From positions 1-48,251 of the forward strand of contig JAZNKR010000092.1 of the NCBI GenBank assembly GCA_045578665.1: a stretch of DNA of 48,251 nt. The letters run 5' to 3'. The stretch comes from HGM04593 sp045578665. GTDB lineage: Bacteria > Bacteroidota > Bacteroidia > Bacteroidales > Bacteroidaceae. The notes beneath the pieces were generated by a model, which worked only from the letters and a program-made list of their open reading frames with translations, was not told the origin of the DNA and searched no databases. How positions within the stretch are numbered: the first letter of the stretch is position 1; each line of letters opens with the position of its first letter. Below are positions 17,429 through 25,142 of the stretch, piece by piece. Made by a program: the position numbers and the translations under genes.

Positions 17429-18148
17429 ATGGCAAATAACATAGGAAAGCTCTATTATAAAGATTACTATAAGGGAGTAAACTTTATAGATGTCATTGCA
17501 GGAAAAGAAACCCCGATAGGAGCCATAAACGATAGAATAAAAGAATCTCCATTACTGCAAATTCCTGCGCCACAGGTGGAAAAACTAAAAACATTCAAAG
17601 CCACAACCCTCTACCCCGGCCTCATAACCGGTGTGGGCATTGAGCACGGCTCAAAAAAAATAACAGGCGGCTACGAATTGGGAATGCACTTCGACTACAC
17701 AATGGGAATGCCCATAATCTACGGTTCGTCGGTAAAAGGTGTACTACGCTCATACTTCAAGGAGTTTTACGAAGGAGACATTGATGCCGACAAACTTGTT
17801 AAGGATATTTTCGAAGGCAAAAATGACGACAAAAACAAGCCTATCTACGAAAGGGACATATTCTTCGATGCAGTAATAACAGAATGTCCGCGCAACGGCT
17901 CTTTTTTGGCGGACGACTCAATTACTCCGCACAAAGAAGGCCCGCTGAAAAATCCCATACCCATTGCAATGCTGAAAATAGCTCCCGGTTGCACCTTTGA
18001 ATTCCGCTTCAGACTGAGCAATTCAGTAATAGACGGCAAAGAATTTTCGGTTAGCGAAAAAATAATTATTTTCAAAAAGATACTCGGAACAGTGGGAATC
18101 GGAGCGAAGACCAATGTAGGCTACGGACAGCTAATAATAGCAAAATAG
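17429..18148 (+). CDS. cmr6: Type III-B RAMP protein Cmr6
   Basis: The 239-aa RAMP protein carries the family signature GVGIEHGSKKITGGYELG, then IYGSSVKGVLRSYFKEF and the C-terminal GTVGIGAKTNVGYGQL loop. Cmr6 caps the filament near Cmr1. It starts 2 nt after the cmr5 stop and is the last gene of the operon. No strong terminator follows before the ffs promoter at 18203, so some transcripts may run into ffs and stop at its terminator. Confidence 0.87.
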   Translation: MANNIGKLYYKDYYKGVNFIDVIAGKETPIGAINDRIKESPLLQIPAPQVEKLKTFKATTLYPGLITGVGIEHGSKKITGGYELGMHFDYTMGMPIIYGSSVKGVLRSYFKEFYEGDIDADKLVKDIFEGKNDDKNKPIYERDIFFDAVITECPRNGSFLADDSITPHKEGPLKNPIPIAMLKIAPGCTFEFRFRLSNSVIDGKEFSVSEKIIIFKKILGTVGIGAKTNVGYGQLIIAK

Positions 18149-18202
18149 GAGTACTTTTATTGTATCCCGGGAAAAAGCCCCGCAAAAAAACGCAACCATT
18201 AT

Positions 18203-18233
18203 TTTGCATATTACAAAAAAAGCACTACCTTTG
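18203..18233 (+). promoter_or_regulatory. Promoter of the SRP RNA gene
   Basis: TTTG at 18203-18206, exactly 19 nt, then TACCTTTG at 18226-18233. This is a near-perfect Bacteroidetes promoter, placed so that transcription would start at about 18240. Confidence 0.8.
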
Positions 18234-18240
18234 CACAAGT

Positions 18241-18345
18241 TATGGGTAAGTCCTATACGGCCAGCTCCTAGCGAATCCTCCAGGGCTTGACCGCAGCAAA
18301 GGTAGTTGGTTGTAGCGGCGCGATTTAGGTAGCTTACCCACCCCA
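18241..18345 (+). ncRNA. ffs: Small signal recognition particle RNA (4.5S)
   Basis: The RNA folds into one long hairpin whose ends pair (GGGTAAG at 18243-18249 with CTTACCC at 18333-18339). The apical domain reads CCAGGGCTTGACCGCAGCA, which fits the Ffh-binding symmetric and asymmetric loops (AGG on one side, AGCA on the other) closed by a UGAC tetraloop of the URRC class instead of GGAA. It is flanked by its own promoter and a strong terminator. It scaffolds Ffh and FtsY for co-translational membrane targeting. Exact ends are estimated. Confidence 0.88.
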
Positions 18346-18347
18346 TA

Positions 18348-18380
18348 AGAGATGTTGGTTTTTGACCAACATCTCTTTTT
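18348..18380 (+). terminator. ffs terminator
   Basis: A perfect 12-bp stem (AGAGATGTTGGT paired with ACCAACATCTCT) with a TTTTG loop is followed by a run of T. It also faces the 3' end of the convergent phage-type gene. Confidence 0.92.
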
Positions 18381-18410
18381 CGTTATATATGTATAAGAAC
18401 GCGGATAAGT

Positions 18411-21400
18411 CTATCTGATCCTATTCCCCCAGGCACCCTCCACCATAGCCTCACACATCAGCAGCTTCGCATCGCTCCTCACCCTGCCAACAAAAGCAAA
18501 CTTCACAAACCTGAACGACCTCGACCGCTTGAATCTTGTAACAAGATCGCGCACAAGAGCCCTCACAGGTTCAGCATCCCTCGCACCATTCTTCACCTCC
18601 TTGCCCCCGATAAGCACCCAAGAGACACCATCGACAGAGCCAAGCAGATAAAATCCCATCCTATCACCATAGAGCGTAGCACGCAAAGCACACTCACCCA
18701 CACGCTTGAAGCCCGTCTCACCAAAGAAACACCCCCTCGACACCATCGCCACCGGAACATCATTCACCAAAGAATCGAATCGACTGAACGTAGCGCGTCT
18801 GTAAAACCAATATCCGCCATCATACACTCTTGAGCCCAGCACCATCATCCCCGAAACATCAACCCAATCCGAATATCTTCCGTCAGCAGTAGACCAGGCA
18901 CCCGAAGCCATATTATATACCCAGGCATAGTCAAATCCACCATTACACACCCACAGTAACCCCGTGTTACCGTCGAATGCCGCGAAAGCCTCCCTCAGAT
19001 ACTCCACAAACGGCACCTTGTCCACCAGAAACACCTTGCCAACAATGCCACAGATGCGCCCCACGACACCACCACTCTCCACAAGTTCAGGTGTATCAAT
19101 CCCCGCAATATCCTTAGAAAGATTAACCACCTCGGCACCACCGATAAGCAACACACCCTTATCCGTAGGAAAAGCCACACCACCTGCAACAGGCACCACA
19201 CCGCGAGCATTCACGCACACCTCCCTCGAACAAGGCACCTGCGAAAGATAACTACCCTCACCCGAAGAATCGACAGTCATCAGCCACACACCACCATTGG
19301 TAAAGACATACAAAGGATGCTGACCAAATTGCCCTTGAGAGACAGCCACCACATTTGAGCAGACAGCCACAATGTCATCATCGAACGCATATGTGAACCT
19401 TGCAGGAAAGAAGAGAGGATTGTCCGTTTCGGATACCCTCATCACACCCGGACGCTGATAACTCCTCTCATCCACCTCCTTGATAAGGTCGAACACAACA
19501 AATTCATCACCCTCCAAACGCACTTCCACATCCTCGCCATTATAAGCAACCGACCAACCCTCGCCGCCAACCTTTATGGGAGCAATACCCGCAAGCACAC
19601 CTGTCGACTCCTCGCGTACAACAACCTTAATCCGGGCACCATCCTCCACCGCACTATAATCAGCCTGCCCGGTGAGAAACTCATTCTCGTTAACCTGAAC
19701 ACCATCAACGAAAAAGTCAATACCAAAATCAGCCAACCTGACATTGCCCGCATCCACCTGCACACCATCAAGCAAAGTATAGGAGAGACTCCACACATGC
19801 CCTGTGCAGGTAAACAGATAAGTACCCGCGAAACTCTCCACACCATCCCCAAAGAACAACGGCAGCATCATCAGGAAACGGCTTCTGCCATCGACCCTCG
19901 GCACAGAGACAGCCACAGCCGCCTGCGAACTCCACTCAATCTCAACACCCTGCTCGCTTCCCTGCACGGCATCACCAAGATAGAGAGCACAATTCCTCGA
20001 CCTATGCGCCTTGAGCGGAAAATCCCTATAATAGATACAATCCCCGTTGAACTGACCCGTCCAGCCTACATAGACACGCAAATTAACCGCCCTCGCATCG
20101 GGATACATCAACAGGGGCGAAAGCACCAAATCATCCCCCACCTTCGACAATGCAGCCCCACGGTATGAAGAGACCACTTTTCGCTCACCCAAATCGGTTG
20201 CCACCGTCGCCACCAACGACAACTGAACAACCTCGGCATCACTCCTGCCCGCACGCGAGAGAAAGCCGGGAACATCCGTAAACCACTCCGACACACCCGC
20301 CAAATGCAACTTGTTGTTATATACATAATCGTATCCACCCGACAAATCATGCGGGAACTCATCAACGCCCAAAACCTCCTGCACAGCCAGCTGCGAAGGA
20401 GCCGTATTCTCCAACTTCCATAAAAGTTTGCCATCGAGGTCAAACTCAGCAATCTTATAGAACATCGAGACATCTGCCACCTCCTCGCGCACCTGCTCAG
20501 CACTCTTGCGCACATACCTCTCATAACCATTGGCAACATTCACCACCACCGACTCCTTCAGAGTCTCATCAGCACCCGGCACCACCGCCTCATGTCCCAT
20601 GATAGAAGCCGAAGCAAACAGATCGATAGAGAGCACAATATCCTTCCACTCAGCAATGGAGCCCACAAGCTCAAACGACGGCATAAATCCCTTGACCGAA
20701 GCAAAGAACCTGCTGCGCGAGCCGCTCGACTGAGGCCACGAAACAAAATTTGCATTATCCCTGCCCACATTATAAGCAGCACCCGACCAACCATCCACAA
20801 TAATCTTCTCCACACCATCACCGTCCTCCACATAATAGAGCGGCGAGAAAGCGATATAACTCCCGTCGAACAACCTTGCAGCCAACCTCAACACACATCT
20901 GTCGACAAATGCCCCCTTACGGTACAACCCGCTGAGACACTCATCGAAAAATCCCTTAGAAGCATTGGACCACCTTATCGCAGCCTCCTTCTCCTGCAAC
21001 TCTACACGATCGGTGTAATACTTCTCCTCGGTCATCACCGTAACCACCTCGGGAACAATAGTTACCTTCAGACGAGGAAGTTGAGGTCTCTTTCCCAGGA
21101 AGCGATACCTCTCGCCATCGAAAAGTGCATACCTCATTCCATCCCCGCAGAGCATCACCACAATATTGCCCATGAAAGCAATCTTAGAAACTCTACCATT
21201 GACATCGCTCCACCCATACAATTCAGTATCCTTATCGTCATAAACCTTACCGTCCCTCAACACCAGCCAATGCTCCGCCTTCTCATGGTAGAACTCCTTA
21301 TAATCGGTATATCTTACAACACTCCCCATAGCAGGCGGCACAATGACCCTCGTCCCCCCTTGCTCCACCGTTAAGTTATGCAACACCATAGATTCGCCGT

Positions 21401-21464
21401 CTCTCACAGCCCTCGCCTCACTGTTGCTTGTGAGACCCAAAATAGGAATATTCATCTTCTGCAT
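18411..21464 (-). CDS. Large phage-type structural protein (possible tail nozzle or hub)
   Basis: The 1017-aa protein has no signal peptide or membrane helix and is rich in beta-strand-like segments. The start at 21464 (MQKMNIPILGL) is chosen over the longest frame (21530) because the latter lies upstream of the probable -10-like box at 21486-21493. I do not recognise a family with certainty. Repeated patterns such as PLYVFTNGGVWLM, VPVAGGVAFPTDKGVLLI and AFDGNTGLLWVCNGG resemble the propeller-like repeats of podophage tail nozzle proteins, and the adjacent tail-fibre, holin, lysozyme and spanin genes support a phage origin. It runs convergently toward ffs and ends 31 nt from the ffs terminator. 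Confidence 0.6.
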   Translation of the reverse strand: MQKMNIPILGLTSNSEARAVRDGESMVLHNLTVEQGGTRVIVPPAMGSVVRYTDYKEFYHEKAEHWLVLRDGKVYDDKDTELYGWSDVNGRVSKIAFMGNIVVMLCGDGMRYALFDGERYRFLGKRPQLPRLKVTIVPEVVTVMTEEKYYTDRVELQEKEAAIRWSNASKGFFDECLSGLYRKGAFVDRCVLRLAARLFDGSYIAFSPLYYVEDGDGVEKIIVDGWSGAAYNVGRDNANFVSWPQSSGSRSRFFASVKGFMPSFELVGSIAEWKDIVLSIDLFASASIMGHEAVVPGADETLKESVVVNVANGYERYVRKSAEQVREEVADVSMFYKIAEFDLDGKLLWKLENTAPSQLAVQEVLGVDEFPHDLSGGYDYVYNNKLHLAGVSEWFTDVPGFLSRAGRSDAEVVQLSLVATVATDLGERKVVSSYRGAALSKVGDDLVLSPLLMYPDARAVNLRVYVGWTGQFNGDCIYYRDFPLKAHRSRNCALYLGDAVQGSEQGVEIEWSSQAAVAVSVPRVDGRSRFLMMLPLFFGDGVESFAGTYLFTCTGHVWSLSYTLLDGVQVDAGNVRLADFGIDFFVDGVQVNENEFLTGQADYSAVEDGARIKVVVREESTGVLAGIAPIKVGGEGWSVAYNGEDVEVRLEGDEFVVFDLIKEVDERSYQRPGVMRVSETDNPLFFPARFTYAFDDDIVAVCSNVVAVSQGQFGQHPLYVFTNGGVWLMTVDSSGEGSYLSQVPCSREVCVNARGVVPVAGGVAFPTDKGVLLIGGAEVVNLSKDIAGIDTPELVESGGVVGRICGIVGKVFLVDKVPFVEYLREAFAAFDGNTGLLWVCNGGFDYAWVYNMASGAWSTADGRYSDWVDVSGMMVLGSRVYDGGYWFYRRATFSRFDSLVNDVPVAMVSRGCFFGETGFKRVGECALRATLYGDRMGFYLLGSVDGVSWVLIGGKEVKNGARDAEPVRALVRDLVTRFKRSRSFRFVKFAFVGRVRSDAKLLMCEAMVEGAWGNRIR

Positions 21465-21485
21465 GATTATAAATTTTTTTGCACG

Positions 21486-21590
21486 CAAAAATATAGCATA
21501 AAGAGAGCCTCGGTGTTGCAGAATCGACACTTTGCGTAGCGCTAAATATCAATTCTGCAACCTCTAAAAGCTGTTTCGTAAATACTTTTG
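21486..21590. promoter_or_regulatory. Mirror-symmetric divergent promoter pair
   Basis: The rightward promoter has ATTCTGCAAC (21552-21561), 21 nt and TACTTTTG (21583-21590). The leftward promoter, read on the minus strand, has the same ATTCTGCAAC (plus 21515-21524), exactly 21 nt and TATTTTTG (plus 21486-21493). The usual TTTG -33 box is missing from both, and the 10-bp motif sits where it should be. The two motifs are a perfect inverted repeat separated by 27 nt. This suggests that one activator or repressor controls both phage-type transcripts together. Confidence 0.65.
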
Positions 21591-21610
21591 CAACTAAAAA
21601 AAGATAAAGC

Positions 21611-23128
21611 ATGAAACGGAACATTTTATTCAGTACAACGGGGTGGAAAAGCCATCTGTCGCGCGAAAAAGCAGAACGTATAGCTGCCGACAATTCAAAA
21701 GAGGAGAAAACAAACAAAGTCATTACCTCGCGAAGTAACCCCGACAACAACCACTATCCCAGTGAGAAACTTATGCACGACAGCATCGCAAACACAAAAG
21801 CAGAATTAAATGAGAGATGCAATGCCGAGGAACAACGTGCAAGAAAGGTTGAGGAAGAAATTCTATCTTCAATCGGTCATTTAGAAGTAAAAGAGGCTAT
21901 CTTCTCCCATCGGCCCACAGGTGGCGACATACCCGTAGTCGACGGCAGCGCAAAGATAAAGAGCATAAAAGGTTATACTCTCCTATGGAACCAATATGCC
22001 GGGATAGTCGATTCGCAGACAACAGACAATACCCTCATTGCAAGCAAAGGCGATGGCTCATACATAGTACAGACAGCGGTAGACGAAACAGCCGGCAGCG
22101 ATATATCGGTAAAGATTTCGGAAAACATATCGGGATGCAACGGACACAAATTACTGTTCTACGGTGCGCCCAAAGGCTCCTCATCTGCAAGCTACTGTCT
22201 CTATGCCGAAAAATCGGGACAATGCGACACAGGCGACGGTTGCATAATAGAATCGGCACAAGATGGCGAATCGTTTGCAATCAGAGTTTCAAAGGGAACA
22301 AACATAAACAGAGAAGTTATCTTCACTCCTCAGATATTCGACCTTACAAAGATGTTCGGATGGGGCAACGAACCTGCGTCTGTCGAAAAATTCCGCGCAC
22401 TCTTTCCGCTACCCTTATACGAATATTGCAGCGGCAAACTCGTATCGTTAAAGGCATGCGACATAAAAACAACCTCCTTCAATCAATTCAATGGCAGATA
22501 TGCGGCAGTCCTTGCACACAGACCTTACTATCTTGGCGGAACATACAGAAGCATCGGTTTCTCGCAACAGAGAAGCGGTGATGCTACCCCTTTTACTATT
22601 CCCCGGAGCAGGATATATATACCTGCAACAAATGGATATATACACGCGACAGGAGAAAACATCTGCATAAACTTCTCTGATGAGAACCGCAATGGCGAAT
22701 ACAGCGACTATATCGAATACTTCAATCCGCTGCCGGTTGAAACATACTTCCCCGACGGCATGAAGAGCGTTGGCTCTGTCTACGACGAAATGACAGAAGA
22801 CAAAATCATAACCAGAATAGCGACAAGAGCATACGCAAGCGGCGACGAATCAAACGCGACGGTAATCACAGATGGCAAAGAGACATACTATGTAAAAGAA
22901 AGCGAAGCCGTTACAGCACCCGACACAGCACCCTCACTCAGTTACACAACAAAAAGTGGCGGAACCGAAGAGGTAATTTACACTGAACACTCCACACCGA
23001 TGAGAGCCGACATCGTATATCCATTCAATGTGCAAGAGTCCATAAAAGAGAATCGCAAGACGGTAGTGGCTCTCACCAAAAGAATAGCAGAACTGGAAGC
23101 CATGATAAATGCCGCTTCCATAAATTAG
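21611..23128 (+). CDS. Phage tail fibre-like protein
   Basis: The 505-aa protein has a charged helical N-terminal region (about residues 15-95, possibly coiled coil), a middle domain with the phage tail motif DLTKMFGWGNEPASVEKFRALFP followed by LYEYCSGKLVSL, and a beta-rich receptor-like region. A C-terminal helix (IKENRKTVVALTKRIAELEAM) probably trimerises the protein. The GNEP...EFRALFP element is common in tail-fibre and adhesin-like structural proteins of phages. The gene starts about 20 nt after a strong -7-type box and is the first of the rightward phage-type operon. There is no signal peptide. Confidence 0.7.
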   Translation: MKRNILFSTTGWKSHLSREKAERIAADNSKEEKTNKVITSRSNPDNNHYPSEKLMHDSIANTKAELNERCNAEEQRARKVEEEILSSIGHLEVKEAIFSHRPTGGDIPVVDGSAKIKSIKGYTLLWNQYAGIVDSQTTDNTLIASKGDGSYIVQTAVDETAGSDISVKISENISGCNGHKLLFYGAPKGSSSASYCLYAEKSGQCDTGDGCIIESAQDGESFAIRVSKGTNINREVIFTPQIFDLTKMFGWGNEPASVEKFRALFPLPLYEYCSGKLVSLKACDIKTTSFNQFNGRYAAVLAHRPYYLGGTYRSIGFSQQRSGDATPFTIPRSRIYIPATNGYIHATGENICINFSDENRNGEYSDYIEYFNPLPVETYFPDGMKSVGSVYDEMTEDKIITRIATRAYASGDESNATVITDGKETYYVKESEAVTAPDTAPSLSYTTKSGGTEEVIYTEHSTPMRADIVYPFNVQESIKENRKTVVALTKRIAELEAMINAASIN

Positions 23129-23137
23129 TAAAATGAA

Positions 23138-23623
23138 ATGAACGACCTCATAACTTTCATAAAGGCTGCAATCATAGGAATACTCTCCGAATTGTTTGCC
23201 TTCTTTGCTCCGATAGAGAAGAATTTCATAGCCCTTGTATGGCTCTTTGCGCTCAATTTCCTGTTCGGACTGCTTGCCGACACCCTCTGCGGTCGCAACT
23301 TTTCGATGCGGAAAGCGATTGCCTGTCTCACTCATGCAACAATGTTCTTTGCACTCTGTGCCTCACTCTACGGCATAGGATTCTACCAACAGATGTGCAC
23401 AGACGTACTACATCAGTGCGTGTCGTCATTCTGCTGGATTCTCATCTATTGCTACTCTACCAACATAGTGAGAAATGTACGCTCAGTTTTACGGCACGAT
23501 ACACCGGCATATCGCACGGTCGACCTGCTCTACGGCACATTGACACTCGCCTTTGTAAAGGCACTGCCCATAGTTGCCGAAGTGCTGAAGGAGAGAAAAG
23601 AGGAACGCCATGCAGGTAAGTGA
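23138..23623 (+). CDS. Phage holin-family membrane protein
   Basis: The 161-aa protein has three or four hydrophobic segments: about residues 8-25, 32-50, 65-90 and 100-120. A charged C-terminal tail (KERKEERHAGK) follows. This matches the holin_4-type family, whose members form membrane lesions that release the endolysin at lysis. Location directly before a lysozyme gene, with a 14-nt overlap, supports the call. It begins 9 nt after the tail-fibre stop. An ordinary membrane protein cannot be excluded from sequence alone. Confidence 0.75.
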   Translation: MNDLITFIKAAIIGILSELFAFFAPIEKNFIALVWLFALNFLFGLLADTLCGRNFSMRKAIACLTHATMFFALCASLYGIGFYQQMCTDVLHQCVSSFCWILIYCYSTNIVRNVRSVLRHDTPAYRTVDLLYGTLTLAFVKALPIVAEVLKERKEERHAGK

Positions 23624-24107
23624 GAGGGGAATAGAGATGATTATAGCCTTCGAAGGACTGGAGGAAGATGCCTATAAATGCCCCGCAGGGGTGTGGACTA
23701 TAGGTGTGGGACACACAGGCGAAGTCGACGGCATCGCCATTGGAAGAGGCATGCACATCACGCGGGATAAGGCAATGCAACTGCTACGCAGCGACCTTCA
23801 GCGGTTCGAGGACTATATCAATGCCGAACCCTATGCAAAAAAGCTGAAACAGCATCAGTTCGATGCACTTGTAAGTTTTGTATTCAATGTGGGAAGGACA
23901 GCCTTCCATTCGTCTACAATGCGCAGAAAACTCTGTTCGGGAACCGATAACGATTCCGTCGGAGCAGAATTCGGGCGATGGGTCTACGGCAGTGCCGACA
24001 ACGGCAAGAGAGTGCTCCAGGGACTTGTCAGAAGAAGAAAGATGGAAGCATCACTATTCTTGGATACAACGGAGGAACATCCCGAAAAGAGAGGAGGAGA
24101 AGAATGA
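23610..24107 (+). CDS. Phage-type lysozyme (GH24 endolysin)
   Basis: The 165-aa muramidase should hydrolyse the MurNAc-GlcNAc bond of peptidoglycan. The GH24 active site is present at the N-terminus: the catalytic glutamate in IIAFEGLEEDAY, then CPAGVWTIGVGHTGEV with the usual threonine. The segment LKQHQFDALVSFVFNVG is also typical. There is no signal peptide, so release depends on the upstream holin. It overlaps the holin by 14 nt and the next gene by 4 nt (ATGA). Confidence 0.92.
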   Translation: MQVSERGIEMIIAFEGLEEDAYKCPAGVWTIGVGHTGEVDGIAIGRGMHITRDKAMQLLRSDLQRFEDYINAEPYAKKLKQHQFDALVSFVFNVGRTAFHSSTMRRKLCSGTDNDSVGAEFGRWVYGSADNGKRVLQGLVRRRKMEASLFLDTTEEHPEKRGGEE

Positions 24108-24484
24108 AAGCACTATACTCTCTTCTGTTTCTGTTGGCTCTTCTCTGCGGTTGCCGTACACAACATAGCCCCATCATAGAAAACAGGACGGCAGACTCAC
24201 TTCTGAACATTATTTCGAGACACGACAGCATATTCATACGCGACAGCATATATGTGGCATCAAAAGGCGACACAGTATACAAGAAAGAATACCGCTACAT
24301 CTATCGCGACAGAGTGATACACGACACACTCTACCATCACCGCTGCGATACAATAACAGAAGTTGTAGAAGTGGAAAAACAACTATCCTTCTGGCAACAG
24401 AAGAAAATGGAGCTTGGAGGCACCGTTGCATGGGTGGCACCACTTATAATAGGGATGATGATGATAAAGCGTAAAATTATGTAG
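24104..24484 (+). CDS. Candidate unimolecular spanin (lipoprotein with C-terminal membrane helix)
   Basis: The 126-aa protein has an N-terminal lipoprotein signal with a Cys at about residue 17 (LLFLLALLCGC), a periplasmic middle part full of Asp, Tyr, Arg and His (DSIFIRDSIYV, then KGDTVYKKEY) and a C-terminal hydrophobic helix (AWVAPLIIGMMMI) ending in lysines. An outer-membrane lipid anchor at one end and an inner-membrane helix at the other is the layout of phage u-spanins, which fuse the two membranes at the last step of lysis. The 4-nt overlap with the lysozyme supports this. Similar small proteins sit after lysozyme genes in Bacteroides phages to my knowledge. Function is inferred from architecture. 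Confidence 0.65.
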   Translation: MKALYSLLFLLALLCGCRTQHSPIIENRTADSLLNIISRHDSIFIRDSIYVASKGDTVYKKEYRYIYRDRVIHDTLYHHRCDTITEVVEVEKQLSFWQQKKMELGGTVAWVAPLIIGMMMIKRKIM

Positions 24485-24512
24485 ACTCTCTCTATTGGGT
24501 AAATATTTCCGG

Positions 24513-24564
24513 GACTCAAGAAACCGTATCTCAAAAAAAGATAACGGTTTCTTAAGTCTTTTTT
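24513..24564 (+). terminator. Terminator of the phage-type operon
   Basis: A long imperfect stem (GACTCAAGAAACCGTATCT with AGATAACGGTTTCTTAAGTC) is followed by a run of six T. It marks the right end of the holin-lysozyme-spanin operon. Confidence 0.85.
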
Positions 24565-24607
24565 CATATAAATGCATCATATTAGCAGAAAGAGAAAAAC
24601 AGAACAT

Positions 24608-25129
24608 ATGATTAAAAGGAAATATAAGACTACTGACGAACTTACAGACATCATAGAGCAAGAACTCGACAATCTTTTCCGTTACGCATTCTATCGTTTA
24701 GGCGACATACAGGATGCGGAGGATATAATCCAAGATCTATATCTAACCATACATGCAAAGAGAGGGGAAGCCGAAAAGATTTCGAATCCGAAAAGCTATA
24801 TATACCGTGCACTGTCAAACAACTGCACATTATCGTTACGCAGACGCACTCAAAGCAAGACAATAAGCCTTGAAAGTTGCGATGATATTGAAGTATTAGA
24901 CACCTATGAAATTGAGCCTCAGAGTCTCGAAGAAGAGTTTACACTCATAAACAGACTGCTCAATTCCATACCTCAAGAGCAGAGCGAAGTGATAAGATTG
25001 CATATTCACGGTAAAAGAAGCTTTGTTGAAATAGCAGAGATATTGGACATACCGACAACTACTGCAAAATCCCGTTTCAAATATGGGATTGACAAACTCA
25101 AAACAAAATTCATAAAAGAGAACAATTAA
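24608..25129 (+). CDS. ECF-type RNA polymerase sigma-70 factor
   Basis: The 173-aa protein has sigma region 2 (NLFRYAFYRLGDIQDAEDII, then QDLYLTIH) and region 4 (IPQEQSEVIRLHIHGKRSF, VEIAEILDIP, TTAKSRFKYGIDKL) with the helix-turn-helix at the C-terminus. It lacks regions 1 and 3, as ECF factors do. The start at 24608 gives the usual family length; an in-frame ATG at 24572 lies close to the upstream terminator. The next gene, 13 nt downstream, is a membrane protein that is probably its anti-sigma factor. No nearby FecR or SusC-like transducer suggests it is not a polysaccharide-sensing system of the usual Bacteroides type. Confidence 0.9.
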   Translation: MIKRKYKTTDELTDIIEQELDNLFRYAFYRLGDIQDAEDIIQDLYLTIHAKRGEAEKISNPKSYIYRALSNNCTLSLRRRTQSKTISLESCDDIEVLDTYEIEPQSLEEEFTLINRLLNSIPQEQSEVIRLHIHGKRSFVEIAEILDIPTTTAKSRFKYGIDKLKTKFIKENN

Positions 25130-25142
25130 AAGATAGTCAGTT

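Noticed and set aside
21465..21530. N-terminal extension of the large phage-type protein to 21530
   Set aside because: The extension would begin upstream of the -7-like box at 21486-21493, so it would not be transcribed from that promoter.
18241..24564. Integration of the phage-type cassette at the 3' end of ffs
   Set aside because: I looked for a repeat of the ffs 3' sequence near 24480-24610 and found none, and there is no integrase; the adjacency alone is not enough.
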